This document shows, in pieces, positions 8,172 through 17,517 of a DNA stretch of 64,000 nucleotides (its first letter is position 1; each line of letters begins with the position of its first letter). The notes beneath the pieces were generated by a model. That model was not told the DNA's origin. It was given only the letters and a program-made list of their open reading frames with translations, and did no database searches. The position numbers and the translations under genes were made by a program. Source of the DNA: Methanothermobacter sp. (GTDB lineage Archaea > Methanobacteriota > Methanobacteria > Methanobacteriales > DSM-23052); assembly GCA_030055615.1 (NCBI GenBank), contig JASFYN010000001.1, forward strand, positions 265,267-329,266, read 5' to 3'.

Positions 8172-9413
8172 ATGATAATAGTAAATAAAGAGGACTGTAT
8201 ACGTTGCGGGGCATGTGAAGGAACATGCCCCAGTGAAGCCATTGAAGTCACACCAGAGGATGTAATCTACTGTGACCTTTGTGAGGGCGAGCCTAAATGC
8301 GTTGAAGTCTGTCCAAACCAAGCATTAAGTGTTGGGGATATCACAATCGAGGATGATGGAGAGGTTACACAGGCTAGGATAGTCTATAATCCTGATAAGT
8401 GTCAACAGTGTGGCGACTGTGTGGAGATCTGCCCCCCACAAATACTTAAATTGGAGGAGGGTAAGGTACAGAAGGTCCCATTAAAGGGTTTCTGTGTCAT
8501 GTGCCAGAAGTGTGTGGATATCTGTCCAGTTGGTGTTATCGGAATCGAAGGGGTTAAAGAACCCGAAAGAGTTGAACTAGAGATAACAGAGCCAATATTC
8601 ATCACAGATTGTGTGGGTTGTGGAACTTGTGTAGATGAATGTCCAGTGGAGGCAATAACCCTCGAGGAGATAGGGGGTACAATTGAAATCGACGAAGACC
8701 TCTGCATAAAATGTGGTGTATGCTCCCAAACATGCCCATGGAATGCAGTTTATATTTCAGGTAGAAAACCTGAAAAGAGGACTAGGGAGATCAAAGAATT
8801 TGAAGTGGACGAGGAAACATGCATAGGCTGCAACACTTGCGTTGAAGCATGTCCAGGCGACTTCATAGAGGCGAAAACGTCCAGTTTGACTGTTAAATTA
8901 CCAGAGATTTGCACTGCTTGCGGTTTATGCAAGGAATTATGCCCAGTAGATGCCATAACACTAGATGTTGAATTCGGACCGGCAAAACCCACAACAGAGG
9001 AAGGCGTTGTATGGGATGAAGAAAAATGCAAATTAGACGGTGCCTGCGCCAAGAAATGCCCAAATGAAGCTATAAGAGTCGTTACAGAGAATGGCTTCCA
9101 AATCCCTGGGAAGATAAAAGTGGACGAGGAACCATCATATAACATGTGCACGAGATGCGGTGCATGTACAGTAGTCTGCCCACACGGGGCATTAACACTC
9201 TCTGAAATAGACAAAGAAATCAATGGCCAGATCGTTAAAAGGAATAGGATACAGTACAATCCTATCAAATGCCAGCAGTGTGGTACATGTATAGAAGCAT
9301 GCCCATATGACATGCTCAAACTCACAGAGGAAAAAGTGCCACTTAAGGGCTTCTGCATACTCTGTGACCAGTGCATAGACACTTGTCCAAACAATGCATT
9401 ATCCCTGAAATAA
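8172..9413 (+). CDS. mvhB: MvhB, polyferredoxin
   Basis: A 413-residue protein made of six tandem 2[4Fe-4S] ferredoxin units, with twelve cysteine motifs in all. Eleven look canonical or nearly so (for example [12 protein letters not shown] and [12 protein letters not shown]). The second is expanded ([15 protein letters not shown]), and the ninth reads [12 protein letters not shown], lacking the second cysteine, so that cluster may be a [3Fe-4S] or use another ligand. MvhB is a proposed electron reservoir for the Mvh-Hdr complex. I chose the ATG at 8172, preceded by AAGGTGG; a GTG at 8163 in the same frame lies inside that ribosome site. Confidence 0.93.
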   Translation: MIIVNKEDCIRCGACEGTCPSEAIEVTPEDVIYCDLCEGEPKCVEVCPNQALSVGDITIEDDGEVTQARIVYNPDKCQQCGDCVEICPPQILKLEEGKVQKVPLKGFCVMCQKCVDICPVGVIGIEGVKEPERVELEITEPIFITDCVGCGTCVDECPVEAITLEEIGGTIEIDEDLCIKCGVCSQTCPWNAVYISGRKPEKRTREIKEFEVDEETCIGCNTCVEACPGDFIEAKTSSLTVKLPEICTACGLCKELCPVDAITLDVEFGPAKPTTEEGVVWDEEKCKLDGACAKKCPNEAIRVVTENGFQIPGKIKVDEEPSYNMCTRCGACTVVCPHGALTLSEIDKEINGQIVKRNRIQYNPIKCQQCGTCIEACPYDMLKLTEEKVPLKGFCILCDQCIDTCPNNALSLK

Positions 9414-9431
9414 TACCCTCTATTCTCTTTT

Positions 9432-10709
9432 TTATTCTTTGGTGTATTTGCTTTTTATATGGATTCCCTTGTTTTTTAAAACTTCACCGTATTCCATTAT
9501 CAGTTCTCCGCGGAGTATTGTCATTATCGGCTCTCCAATATATTCTTTGCCCTCGAATGGGGTGTAATGTGCTTTACTGTAGAATTCGTCAGCTTTTATT
9601 TTACCAGTTTTTTTAGGGTCTATGATTACGAAATCTGCATCCATCCCAATCTTTATCTGGCCTTTATTCTCGAGTCCGAATATGTTTGCTGGTCTTTCTG
9701 AAAGCATCTTTTGGATCCTGGCTAGTTTGAGGCGCTTTTTCTTGTTTAATGTGAGTAGTAGTTTTAGGGCCACTTCTAGGTTAGGTATTCCTGGTGGAGC
9801 GTCCCATATGTTTTCTTTTTTTTCTTGGAGTGTATGTGGGGCATGGTCGGTGGCTATTATATCAATCATTTTAAGGTCTTTGATGTTTATGGCTTCTTTT
9901 TCTGGTCTGAGTGGTGGGTTAGTCTTTGCAGTGGTTCCCCACTTTTTTAAATCTTTTGATCTGAGTAGTAGGTGGTGGGGTGTTATTTCACATGTTACGG
10001 GGGCTTTGATGGATCTTATAAGTTTTAGTGTTTTTTTTGAGCTTACATGGCATATATGGGTTGGGTGGTTGTAGTGGTGGGAGAATGTTATTGCGGTTGC
10101 TGTTGCAAGTTCTTCGGCTATGCTTGGCCTTGCGAGGGAGTATATTTCTGGTCTGGTTTCATCTTTTAGTTGGCTTGTGTAATATTCTATTATGTGGGGG
10201 TCTTCACAATGAAATGTTATTGGGATCTTGGACCCTTTTAGGGTCTGGAATATCCTTGATATTTTGTGGTTTTCTATTTTTTCTGTGAATATTTTGAATG
10301 ATGCTGGTTTTAGCGGTATTATCTTTTCCATTTCTTTTGGTTTGTTCATGCTTGCGTGTAATCCGAAGTCTATTATGCTCTTTTTTGATGCTATTTTAAT
10401 CTTTTTTTTAAATTCTTTTGCAGTGTTTGTTTCTGGTTTTGTATTTGGCATGTCCAGTATTGTTGTGAAGCCTCCATGGGCGGCTGCCATGGAACCTGTT
10501 CTGAAATCTTCTTTATATTCGTAGCCTGGTTCGCGGAGATGTACATGAGCATCTATAAGCCCTGGTAATATAATCTTACCCTTTATGTTTATCTTTTTAT
10601 CAGCCTTTAGGGGTGATTTACTTATCCTGGCTATTTTACCATCCTTGACGCCAATGTTCACTATATTCTGGTTTATACTACAATTTTCAAGTGCTAGGTC
10701 TAACATCAA
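9432..10709 (-). CDS. pyrC: Dihydroorotase
   Basis: A 425-residue class I dihydroorotase of the amidohydrolase family, the third step of de novo pyrimidine synthesis. Metal-binding HVHLREPG is at about residue 54 ([10 protein letters not shown]), followed by [24 protein letters not shown] and the late metal Asp in [11 protein letters not shown] complete the active site. Two start codons are adjacent (TTG 10709, ATG 10706). There is no Shine-Dalgarno, but a TATA-like stretch about 25-30 bases upstream suggests a leaderless message. The 37-base gap to the divergent next gene is therefore a compact two-way promoter. Confidence 0.93.
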   Translation of the reverse strand: MMLDLALENCSINQNIVNIGVKDGKIARISKSPLKADKKINIKGKIILPGLIDAHVHLREPGYEYKEDFRTGSMAAAHGGFTTILDMPNTKPETNTAKEFKKKIKIASKKSIIDFGLHASMNKPKEMEKIIPLKPASFKIFTEKIENHKISRIFQTLKGSKIPITFHCEDPHIIEYYTSQLKDETRPEIYSLARPSIAEELATATAITFSHHYNHPTHICHVSSKKTLKLIRSIKAPVTCEITPHHLLLRSKDLKKWGTTAKTNPPLRPEKEAINIKDLKMIDIIATDHAPHTLQEKKENIWDAPPGIPNLEVALKLLLTLNKKKRLKLARIQKMLSERPANIFGLENKGQIKIGMDADFVIIDPKKTGKIKADEFYSKAHYTPFEGKEYIGEPIMTILRGELIMEYGEVLKNKGIHIKSKYTKE

Positions 10710-10746
10710 TAAAAGATATTCACTATCGGTTATTATATTTTATTTT

Positions 10747-11847
10747 ATGGAAGTTGAATATTCATTTGTAGAGGAGATTATCAGGGAGGATTTTCAGCTT
10801 ATAGTAGATGATGCTAAACGCCCCCCATTGTATGGGAGTTCATTGTCTGACAGGCCTATTATAGCTGATTTTACAGAATATTCTCCTTTGCATAAGGGTC
10901 ATAGGCATTGCATGTTCGAGGCCAAGAAGAAGATACCGGACGGTTTATTCGTGGCGGTTATCCCGGGGCCTTTGGAGCGCAGTGGAAGAGGCTTGCCCTA
11001 TATAATGACTAGACATGCCCGTGCAAGGGCTGCTGTAATGGTAGGGGCTGATATTGCAGTTGAGGGACCCCCAATGGGTGTTATGGGCTCTGGACAATAT
11101 TCTCTTTGTCTTGCTAGGATGTTCAAGGCCCTTGACGCTGATTATATCCCGCGGGGTTATAGGCCAATGGAAGGTTTCCAGGAGATCCTGGATAGGATAA
11201 AGAAGGGGCATAGGGTGGTTCCACGCCCTTATAAGATAGTTGACCTTGAAACTGGTGAGACAATATTGGAGGGTAAACTTGAAGAGGATAATTATGTCAT
11301 ACTATCACTTTCAAGAGCCCTTGGGAAGATAGGGTTCGATTTTAGGGATAAGTTCATTTTCGTAGAACGTTTAGAGGGTATAAGTGGCACCTTGATCAGG
11401 AAGGCCACGTCAGAGGGTCGGCTTGACGAAATAAAAGAGATGTTACCCCATGAAACGCTTAAGGTTCTCAGGGATGAAATCAGCCAAGGCAGAGCACCAT
11501 TACATGAAATCCGCCTCGAAGATCGGATAATAGAAAACGCAAACCTCCTAGGACGTGATGAACTGCTAGACCTTAACTTGTTTGATGAAAAAACTGCTAA
11601 CGCCATCATAGAAAATAGACCATTTAATAGTATAGAGAAGATATTGGATTGCATCCCACAAGGTTTTAGTAAACATTATAAGAATCGTATATTATCTGTG
11701 CTAGAGGCAAAAGTTCATAAAGGTCTGATTTCTAAGTATATAGAAAATTATCCTTCCACCGTAAGAATATTAGATTATAAGAATGAAGAAGTTTTAAAAG
11801 AGTTTAAAGATAGAATACCACATAGGAGGCTAGAGATATGGCAGTGA
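10747..11847 (+). CDS. HIGH-type nucleotidyltransferase (TmcAL-like)
   Basis: A 366-residue protein with a cytidylyltransferase-type nucleotide-binding fold. It has [16 protein letters not shown] (HxGH-like motif, about residues 39-54), [25 protein letters not shown], and a second motif region [11 protein letters not shown]. This matches COG1323, the group that includes bacterial tRNA(Met) cytidine acetate ligase, but archaeal members have no proven substrate. The reading frame is open further upstream over pyrC, but the natural start is the ATG at 10747, consistent with a leaderless transcript. The stop overlaps the start of the FKBP gene by ten bases, so the two are probably co-transcribed. 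Confidence 0.75.
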   Translation: MEVEYSFVEEIIREDFQLIVDDAKRPPLYGSSLSDRPIIADFTEYSPLHKGHRHCMFEAKKKIPDGLFVAVIPGPLERSGRGLPYIMTRHARARAAVMVGADIAVEGPPMGVMGSGQYSLCLARMFKALDADYIPRGYRPMEGFQEILDRIKKGHRVVPRPYKIVDLETGETILEGKLEEDNYVILSLSRALGKIGFDFRDKFIFVERLEGISGTLIRKATSEGRLDEIKEMLPHETLKVLRDEISQGRAPLHEIRLEDRIIENANLLGRDELLDLNLFDEKTANAIIENRPFNSIEKILDCIPQGFSKHYKNRILSVLEAKVHKGLISKYIENYPSTVRILDYKNEEVLKEFKDRIPHRRLEIWQ

Positions 11848-12551
11848 AAAAAGGAGATTTTGTAAGATTAGAATTCACAGGACGCGTCAAAGAGACCGGT
11901 GAGGTCTTCGACACCACCATAGAAGATGTTGCCAAAGAGGCCGGTCTTAAAATCAAAAAAGTCTTCGGGCCAGTTCCCGTGATTGTTGGGGGAGGCCATC
12001 TTATCAAGGGTTTGGATGAAGCTCTTCTTGGCATGGAAGAAGGGGAAGAAAAACATGTTGAACTTCACCCAGAAGAAGCTTTCGGTAAAAGGGATCCCAG
12101 CCTTGTAAGGCTTATACCGATGATAGAATTTAAAAGGCAAGGTATTAAGCCAAAGGTTGGTATGAGCATAACCTTAGAGGGTCATGAAGGCAGGATCCAG
12201 AGTATAGATGGTGGCCGTGTCCGTGTAGATTTTAATCATGAACTTGCAGGCAAAACCCTTGAATATGATATTAAAGTTGAGGAGATAATCAAGGATGATA
12301 CTGAGAAGGTTAAGAGTATGATACAATTATATTATCCATTGGATAGGATCAACCTTGATAAGATCCAGGTTGAAATTGATGATGGTACAGTTAAGATTTA
12401 CATGGATGAGTTGAGCCGCTTTGATAGAAGGCCATACATGGATGTTACCCTTTCAAGGTTCAGGATTGCCAGGGATATCTGGGAGAACATGGACATAGAA
12501 AAGGTGGAATTTGTTGACGCGTTCACAAAAAAAGAAAAGGAGGAGAATTAG
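11838..12551 (+). CDS. FKBP-type peptidyl-prolyl cis-trans isomerase (SlyD-like, long form)
   Basis: A 237-residue archaeal FKBP. The FKBP fold (residues about 5-85 and 130-150) contains [22 protein letters not shown] and [17 protein letters not shown]. The insert-in-flap chaperone domain follows at [18 protein letters not shown] further ~85-residue C-terminal domain, starting near [17 protein letters not shown], is typical of the long methanogen form. It assists protein folding in the cytoplasm. The start ATG follows AGGAGG inside the end of the upstream gene. It converges with the GH38 gene, and the two stops overlap by four bases. Confidence 0.92.
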   Translation: MAVKKGDFVRLEFTGRVKETGEVFDTTIEDVAKEAGLKIKKVFGPVPVIVGGGHLIKGLDEALLGMEEGEEKHVELHPEEAFGKRDPSLVRLIPMIEFKRQGIKPKVGMSITLEGHEGRIQSIDGGRVRVDFNHELAGKTLEYDIKVEEIIKDDTEKVKSMIQLYYPLDRINLDKIQVEIDDGTVKIYMDELSRFDRRPYMDVTLSRFRIARDIWENMDIEKVEFVDAFTKKEKEEN

Positions 12552-15085
12552 AATTCAAGTTTTAATGTGACGATCTCAAAGGGGTTCATATTGAGTTTTA
12601 TGGACTCGCCATCCATGATGATCTCTTTGTCAAATTCTTCATCCTTTTCTTCTAGCATGTTAACAACTTCTACACTTTTAGGTTTTTCGAAGAATCTTAA
12701 ACAAGCTTTCGTATTTTTTCCAGTGGCCTCATAGAATCTTAGTATTACATGGTCTTCTTCTTCTGATCTTTTAAATGCTGTGAGTATGATATTGTCTGGT
12801 CTGATTTCCAGGAATGATTCGCTAGTCTTATATGCTTTGTTATCTAATTGTAGACTGATTAGTCCATAGTTGAATTCGTATCCCATCTTGTAGACTTTTG
12901 ATTTTTTCCAGTTACCATTGTAAGGGTATATTGAGTATTTGAATGTGTATTCTTTGAATTCCATAGCATCTGGTACTGGTATTATGGGTCCTGCTTTTCC
13001 ATCGGTTGATAATAGGTCTACTGATCTTAATAGCGTGAAGTATATGTTTCCATCCCTTATTTCATGTTCTGGGTTGCCAAGGTTTAGGAGTGCGACGCCT
13101 TTCCCATTTTCTTCATAGGCTATCCATCGGAGTGATGGGGACGTTCCTGAGGGTTTTTCCTTCCAATCATCTGCTGTGAAGTAGTATTGGTCTGTTTTCC
13201 TTGTGATGGCCCCGAATTGTGTTTCGGAATTGTAGGTGGGGTTAGTGAAGGGTGTTTCGAAGAGTACTCGTATTCTTGTCCGGGGATGCTTATTTTCTAA
13301 TTTTATTTCGAAATCTATCCTGGGAATGTCCCTGTAGATTATTATTTTTTTGGTGCAGGTTAGAGATTTGTGCCTCCAGATTCGGGGTTTCCATTTTTTT
13401 GTTAGGCGGTAAGGCCATCTTAGTGAATAGTAGTCAACTTTAATTTCTAATACTTTTCTAAGATCTGAACCTCCTATGCGGATGTCTTTGACCTTGAAGG
13501 CACCATATTTTATCCCCTTGCTTGATTCTCTTTTCAAGGCTTCTTTCAATCCTTCTTTGTGATTGTATAGGTCTCCTATTTCTTCTTCGAGTATTATTTC
13601 ATTGCCTTTGAGGATTTCTTCCCCGTCCATTTTAATTTTGATCAGCCCATTTTTTGGTGAATATGACAATTCGAAGAATCTGTTCCTGATAGTATTATCA
13701 AGGACTTCTATACTATCTTTTCCCTTTTTTCGCCCTTTTTCGAGGATTTTATATACTCTGTAACCGAGTGGGGGTGCTTCTGCTGTGAAACCTATCTTAG
13801 CAGATTTTATCGACCCGTCGGCGTGTCTAGTCTCTTTTAATACTTCAATGTCTATTTCTTTTCCTTCACATTCTAGCATGCTAATATTTTTTATTCTGTT
13901 TTCTTCAAAGTTTAAATCGACTTCAACCCAATTTTTGGAATCCCAGGGGAATGGATTATAGACTATTATGTCCCCTTTTTGGCTTCCTTTGGTTGTGATG
14001 GCCTTTAAAACTTTGGGCGTGAGTGTGGTGAGTTGTTGTTTGAGGAATTTTATGTTCTGTTTAACTTCTTCGTATACTTCATCGACTCCCGTGCCTGGGG
14101 CCACGTCATGAAATGCTAAGAATAGAAGTTTTTTCCAGCATTCATAGATTTCTTCTGGATAATGATTATCTAGGAGGAATTTTATGGTCGAGAATCTCTC
14201 GAAGGTGTTTAACCAGTTTTCATATTTTCGCAAGCTCTTTTTTATCCAAATTCTGCTTGATGCAACATCAGGGAATACTTCTGAGTATCGGCCACTGTAC
14301 ATTTCGCCTTTTCTAATTGGGAGGTTCTTGGTGGACTTTTCCAATTTTTTAAAGAAATTTTTTGATGTTGATATTATCATCTTAGAGTTTTTGTGTGTTT
14401 TGTTCCATTTTTTAACGATTTTTTCTGTGTTGGGTTGTGGCATTGTAACGCCGCTGCCTGATGGCATTAATATATGGTTAGTAGCTGCAAGTTCTTTGAG
14501 GGTTTGGAAGTTTTTTTCGAGTTTTTTGAAGTATAGGCCCGCCCTGTAACCTAGTGGCATGAAGTGTGTTAGTATCCTTGTCTTGTCGAGTCCTTCCCAG
14601 AGAAATTCTGATGGTTTATTCTCTGGGGATCCCCTTCTGAAGGCTAGGTACTTATAGCCACATTTTCGGTATATTTGTGGGAGTTGGGCGTTTAACCCGA
14701 AGCTGTCGGCTTGCCACATGACTTCTACGTCTAGGTTGAATTTCTCTTTTAGGTATTTTTTGCCTATGAGTATTTCTCTTATGAGTGTTTCTTCTTGTGG
14801 TAGCATTGTGTCTGCCATTAGGTATTCGCCGTCTGCTATTTCGATCCTCTCTTCTTTGATGTATTTTTTTATTTTATTGAATAATTCAGGGTATCTTCTT
14901 TCGATTTCTTCGAGGAGGTATGTTTGTTCTATTAAGAATTTGTAGTCTTTGGATTTTTCCATGAGTTTTATCACGGCTTTGAGTATCATGTCAATATTTA
15001 TATAGAAATAGTCTTCTTTTGTGAAAACCCATATTGCATCGTAATGTGTATGTGGGACGAGGTGTATAACAAATTTTTCATCCAT
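12548..15085 (-). CDS. GH38 family alpha-mannosidase, possible mannosylglycerate hydrolase
   Basis: An 845-residue glycoside hydrolase of family 38. Zinc-site motifs are visible: [11 protein letters not shown] near residue 10, the nucleophile Asp in [15 protein letters not shown] near residue 118, and [14 protein letters not shown] near residue 330. The C-terminal half is the expected beta-rich domain. There is no signal peptide, so it acts in the cytoplasm. Its start overlaps the end of mpgP by eight bases and it is the last gene of mpgS-mpgP-GH38. I infer that it may recycle mannosylglycerate or a related alpha-mannoside; the substrate is not proven by sequence. Confidence 0.85.
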   Translation of the reverse strand: MDEKFVIHLVPHTHYDAIWVFTKEDYFYINIDMILKAVIKLMEKSKDYKFLIEQTYLLEEIERRYPELFNKIKKYIKEERIEIADGEYLMADTMLPQEETLIREILIGKKYLKEKFNLDVEVMWQADSFGLNAQLPQIYRKCGYKYLAFRRGSPENKPSEFLWEGLDKTRILTHFMPLGYRAGLYFKKLEKNFQTLKELAATNHILMPSGSGVTMPQPNTEKIVKKWNKTHKNSKMIISTSKNFFKKLEKSTKNLPIRKGEMYSGRYSEVFPDVASSRIWIKKSLRKYENWLNTFERFSTIKFLLDNHYPEEIYECWKKLLFLAFHDVAPGTGVDEVYEEVKQNIKFLKQQLTTLTPKVLKAITTKGSQKGDIIVYNPFPWDSKNWVEVDLNFEENRIKNISMLECEGKEIDIEVLKETRHADGSIKSAKIGFTAEAPPLGYRVYKILEKGRKKGKDSIEVLDNTIRNRFFELSYSPKNGLIKIKMDGEEILKGNEIILEEEIGDLYNHKEGLKEALKRESSKGIKYGAFKVKDIRIGGSDLRKVLEIKVDYYSLRWPYRLTKKWKPRIWRHKSLTCTKKIIIYRDIPRIDFEIKLENKHPRTRIRVLFETPFTNPTYNSETQFGAITRKTDQYYFTADDWKEKPSGTSPSLRWIAYEENGKGVALLNLGNPEHEIRDGNIYFTLLRSVDLLSTDGKAGPIIPVPDAMEFKEYTFKYSIYPYNGNWKKSKVYKMGYEFNYGLISLQLDNKAYKTSESFLEIRPDNIILTAFKRSEEEDHVILRFYEATGKNTKACLRFFEKPKSVEVVNMLEEKDEEFDKEIIMDGESIKLNMNPFEIVTLKLEF

Positions 15086-15866
15086 TTTGTTTCACCCTGG
15101 GGATGAATTTTTTTATGGTTTCTGCCCAACCTTTGGGCCCGGCCCCTTTTGCATGGTAGAGGTTTTTCACGTTTAATTTGGCCCATTTGCCATTGTATCC
15201 TTTTACGAGTGCTGGGATGTCTACGGCTTTTAGGAGTGGTTCATCGGTATATGAATCTCCTATGCCTATTGTTTTGATTTTTTCATGTTCTTTTTTGTAG
15301 AATTTTGTGAGGATTTTTATGGCTTTGCCTTTATCAGCCTCTTTGCCGAAGACGTGTATGAATCTGCCCCCTATTTGGACGTTGAATTTTCTTTTTAGTT
15401 TTTCCAATGCTTCTTCGTCGTATTCTGTGATGGTTTCGCTGAATTCTCTGTCCTTGGCGAGTTTGGCATCATGGATGTTTAGCCCTGTAATTTCTGCGAT
15501 TTCTTCTGGGGTCATGTCTTGGTAGCCTTTTATCTTATACCCTTTTTTTTGCAGTTTCTTGATTTCTTTGATTATATTTTCAAGTTTTGTGCCTAGGAGG
15601 ATAATTTCATAGTCGTCTGTCGGTTTGCCTTTCGTTTCTTTGAAATATCCTTTGGGGATGTAGATTGCTGATCCATCCTCTACTATGAATGGGTGGTATA
15701 CTCCCATCTTTTCCCTTATTTTCTCCTGTTCTCTACGGGTTTTGGCAGAACAAAAAATAATGGGTATTTTGGCCTTTTTTAATTTTCTAAGAACTTTTTC
15801 GGCTTCACTATAGGAATATTTCTTGTCTAATAGTGTGTTGTCTAAGTCTGTGAAGATGATGTACAG
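15078..15866 (-). CDS. mpgP: Mannosyl-3-phosphoglycerate phosphatase, apparent CTG start
   Basis: A HAD-superfamily phosphatase of 262 residues. The N-terminal catalytic motif is IIFTDLDNTLLD. IIFCSAKTR (motif II region), GAxY-like VEDGSAIYIP and motif IV GIGDSYTDEPLL follow. It would remove phosphate from mannosyl-3-phosphoglycerate made by MpgS. The first ATG in frame (15707) lies after the catalytic Asp, so it cannot be the start. In-frame TGA closes the frame at 15871. The only codon at the right distance from the strong GAGGTGAT is CTG at 15866-15864. A one-base deletion that put a GTG at the mpgS stop out of frame is the alternative. Confidence 0.88.
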   Translation of the reverse strand: MYIIFTDLDNTLLDKKYSYSEAEKVLRKLKKAKIPIIFCSAKTRREQEKIREKMGVYHPFIVEDGSAIYIPKGYFKETKGKPTDDYEIILLGTKLENIIKEIKKLQKKGYKIKGYQDMTPEEIAEITGLNIHDAKLAKDREFSETITEYDEEALEKLKRKFNVQIGGRFIHVFGKEADKGKAIKILTKFYKKEHEKIKTIGIGDSYTDEPLLKAVDIPALVKGYNGKWAKLNVKNLYHAKGAGPKGWAETIKKFIPRVKQNG

Positions 15867-15870
15867 GATA

Positions 15871-17004
15871 TCACCTCAATTCCATGAAGATATTAGACTC
15901 TCTCTTTATGGAATTTATAAACTTTTTGGCGTTAATGTCTTTGATAGGTGGTATTATAGTATTCTTTGGTGGTCTATCATCCTTTAGGATGTTTTTATCC
16001 TTTAGTTCTTTTATTATTTTTTTTTGTAAGTTCTTGTCAGATAGCCTACTATAATAAATAGTTGATAATGAACTGAGTATCATATCCTTGATATGTTCTC
16101 TGCCTTTGTTTTCATGCATATGTGGGCTTAAAGTTTCTATCTGGAATACTTCAATCTCCTTTTTGAGATTTAGGTCGTCTGCGGATTCTAGCATGTGGAT
16201 CAATTGGTAGGGTTCGAAGGAATAACCAGAAGAATATGCTAATCTTTCGGCCAGTTCCATGCTCATGGCATGCTCTCCTGCATTTCCAGTCTTTATAATA
16301 TCGGTTTCATATCCTAATCGGTTGCTTAAAAGTAAATTCATGTATTTGTTCGTAATCCTTGAAACACGACCCCACTTTTCAAGATGTAATCCATTACCTG
16401 TGGCCTTTGGTTTATACTTCCATAAGAGCCTAACCATTGAATAAGGCGTCTTTGACATTGCAATTCCAATTGCAAAATCTAGAACATACTCATAGATTGA
16501 TGTCGGCATATAATTGTCAGCATCAACAAAACCAACATATTTTCTTCCAAGGCATTTGTTTATTAGAAGGCCGATGATTAGGCCTTCGCCTTTACCATCC
16601 CTTACGATCCCATCACTGAGTATATTTGTATACCCGATATCTTCTAATACTGATCCGATAGTAGGGTCTTTCTGATGCGCGAAGATTATAGGGTCTCCTG
16701 CTATGTTGTGAAAATTCTCCACAACTTTCATCTCTTTTTCGCATTTTTCCTTGTTACTATTCGAAATTACTATTATATGACAATCAGAAGGTATTGAACG
16801 GATCACACTATCAAACAATTTTATATTTTCATTTTTAATGGGTATTATAATAGAGAAATCTTCAAGGATCTGCTTAAGATCTTCTTTTGGAAAATTAAGA
16901 GCAGATAAAGTTGAAGTTCTAGATTCTAATTTGATTATACTCTGTGGATAATATACTTTAATGGGGCCTATATTTTCAACGCCTTTAGGTGACTCGACAA
17001 GCAT
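15871..17004 (-). CDS. mpgS: Mannosyl-3-phosphoglycerate synthase
   Basis: A 377-residue GT55 glycosyltransferase that joins GDP-mannose and 3-phosphoglycerate, the first step to the compatible solute mannosylglycerate. Visible motifs are FSIIIPIKNENIKLFDSVI near residue 50, the metal-binding GFVDADNYMPTSIYEYV near residue 160, and NAGEHAMSMELA further on. The length is normal. The ATG is preceded by GGAGAG. It heads an operon with mpgP (4-base gap) and the GH38 gene. The solute is known from hyperthermophiles such as Methanothermus and Thermococcales, so its presence here is informative about salt or heat adaptation. Confidence 0.92.
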   Translation of the reverse strand: MLVESPKGVENIGPIKVYYPQSIIKLESRTSTLSALNFPKEDLKQILEDFSIIIPIKNENIKLFDSVIRSIPSDCHIIVISNSNKEKCEKEMKVVENFHNIAGDPIIFAHQKDPTIGSVLEDIGYTNILSDGIVRDGKGEGLIIGLLINKCLGRKYVGFVDADNYMPTSIYEYVLDFAIGIAMSKTPYSMVRLLWKYKPKATGNGLHLEKWGRVSRITNKYMNLLLSNRLGYETDIIKTGNAGEHAMSMELAERLAYSSGYSFEPYQLIHMLESADDLNLKKEIEVFQIETLSPHMHENKGREHIKDMILSSLSTIYYSRLSDKNLQKKIIKELKDKNILKDDRPPKNTIIPPIKDINAKKFINSIKRESNIFMELR

Positions 17005-17115
17005 GATAATCTCTCCTTTCTAAATTATTGTTAAAGGGATAGTATAAAATTTTCCTAAAAATTGGGATTTGCACTAAAATATTAGAAGCTCGGTTTATAT
17101 CTTTATCCACAAATA

Positions 17116-17478
17116 ATGGAGGCCGGTGGCTTATATTTGGCAGCGAAGTTCTTATTGGTGGGTGAATATCTGATATGTGAATTTTAGATAACTTTTTTTG
17201 TGTGGTGGGAGTTTAAGGTCAACATATTAATTTTTATTGCTATTACAATTATCATATAAATGTGGTTGCGTTCGGTTGGTTTTAAACTTAAAAAAAAGCT
17301 TAACATTAGTCAGGGTGCAATTTCTCAAGTCTGGATTCATATGTCTCTGGGTATTGTTATGATGATTATTGGACGTTAATATGATTTTTTTGTTGATTTA
17401 ATATGCGGTTCTGGTTTTGAAGGTGTAATAGTCGCAGAGGAGATTTCCTTGAAAATACCCCATAGTGTGGGGGGGGTA
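17116..17478 (+). pseudogene. Possible decayed membrane-protein gene in the mpgS-serS gap
   Basis: The 513-base gap between mpgS and serS has one plus-strand frame that reads protein-like segments separated by three in-frame stops: MEAGGLYLAAKFLLVGEYL, then a hydrophobic NILIFIAITIII, then a 39-codon ORF (17260-17379) with FKLKKKLNISQGAISQ and a hydrophobic end, then LICGSGFEGVIVAEE. All four lie in the same frame. I do not recognise a family. It may be a decayed gene or simply an AT-rich chance frame. Confidence 0.25.
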
Positions 17479-17479
17479 T
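17455..17479 (-). terminator. Hairpin downstream of serS
   Basis: ATACCCC pairs with a later GGGG..GTAT run across a short ATAGTGT loop, about 40 bases after the serS stop on the minus strand. It is a likely transcript end or 3' stabilising hairpin for the pcc1-serS message. Confidence 0.45.
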
Positions 17480-17517
17480 AATCAATTTTGTTGACGGGGC
17501 CTTTCATTTAAAGGGTT

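Noticed and set aside
10585-10746. N-terminal extension of the TmcAL-like protein
   Set aside because: The extension lies over the start of pyrC and is not protein-like for this family; ATG 10747 gives the conserved beginning.
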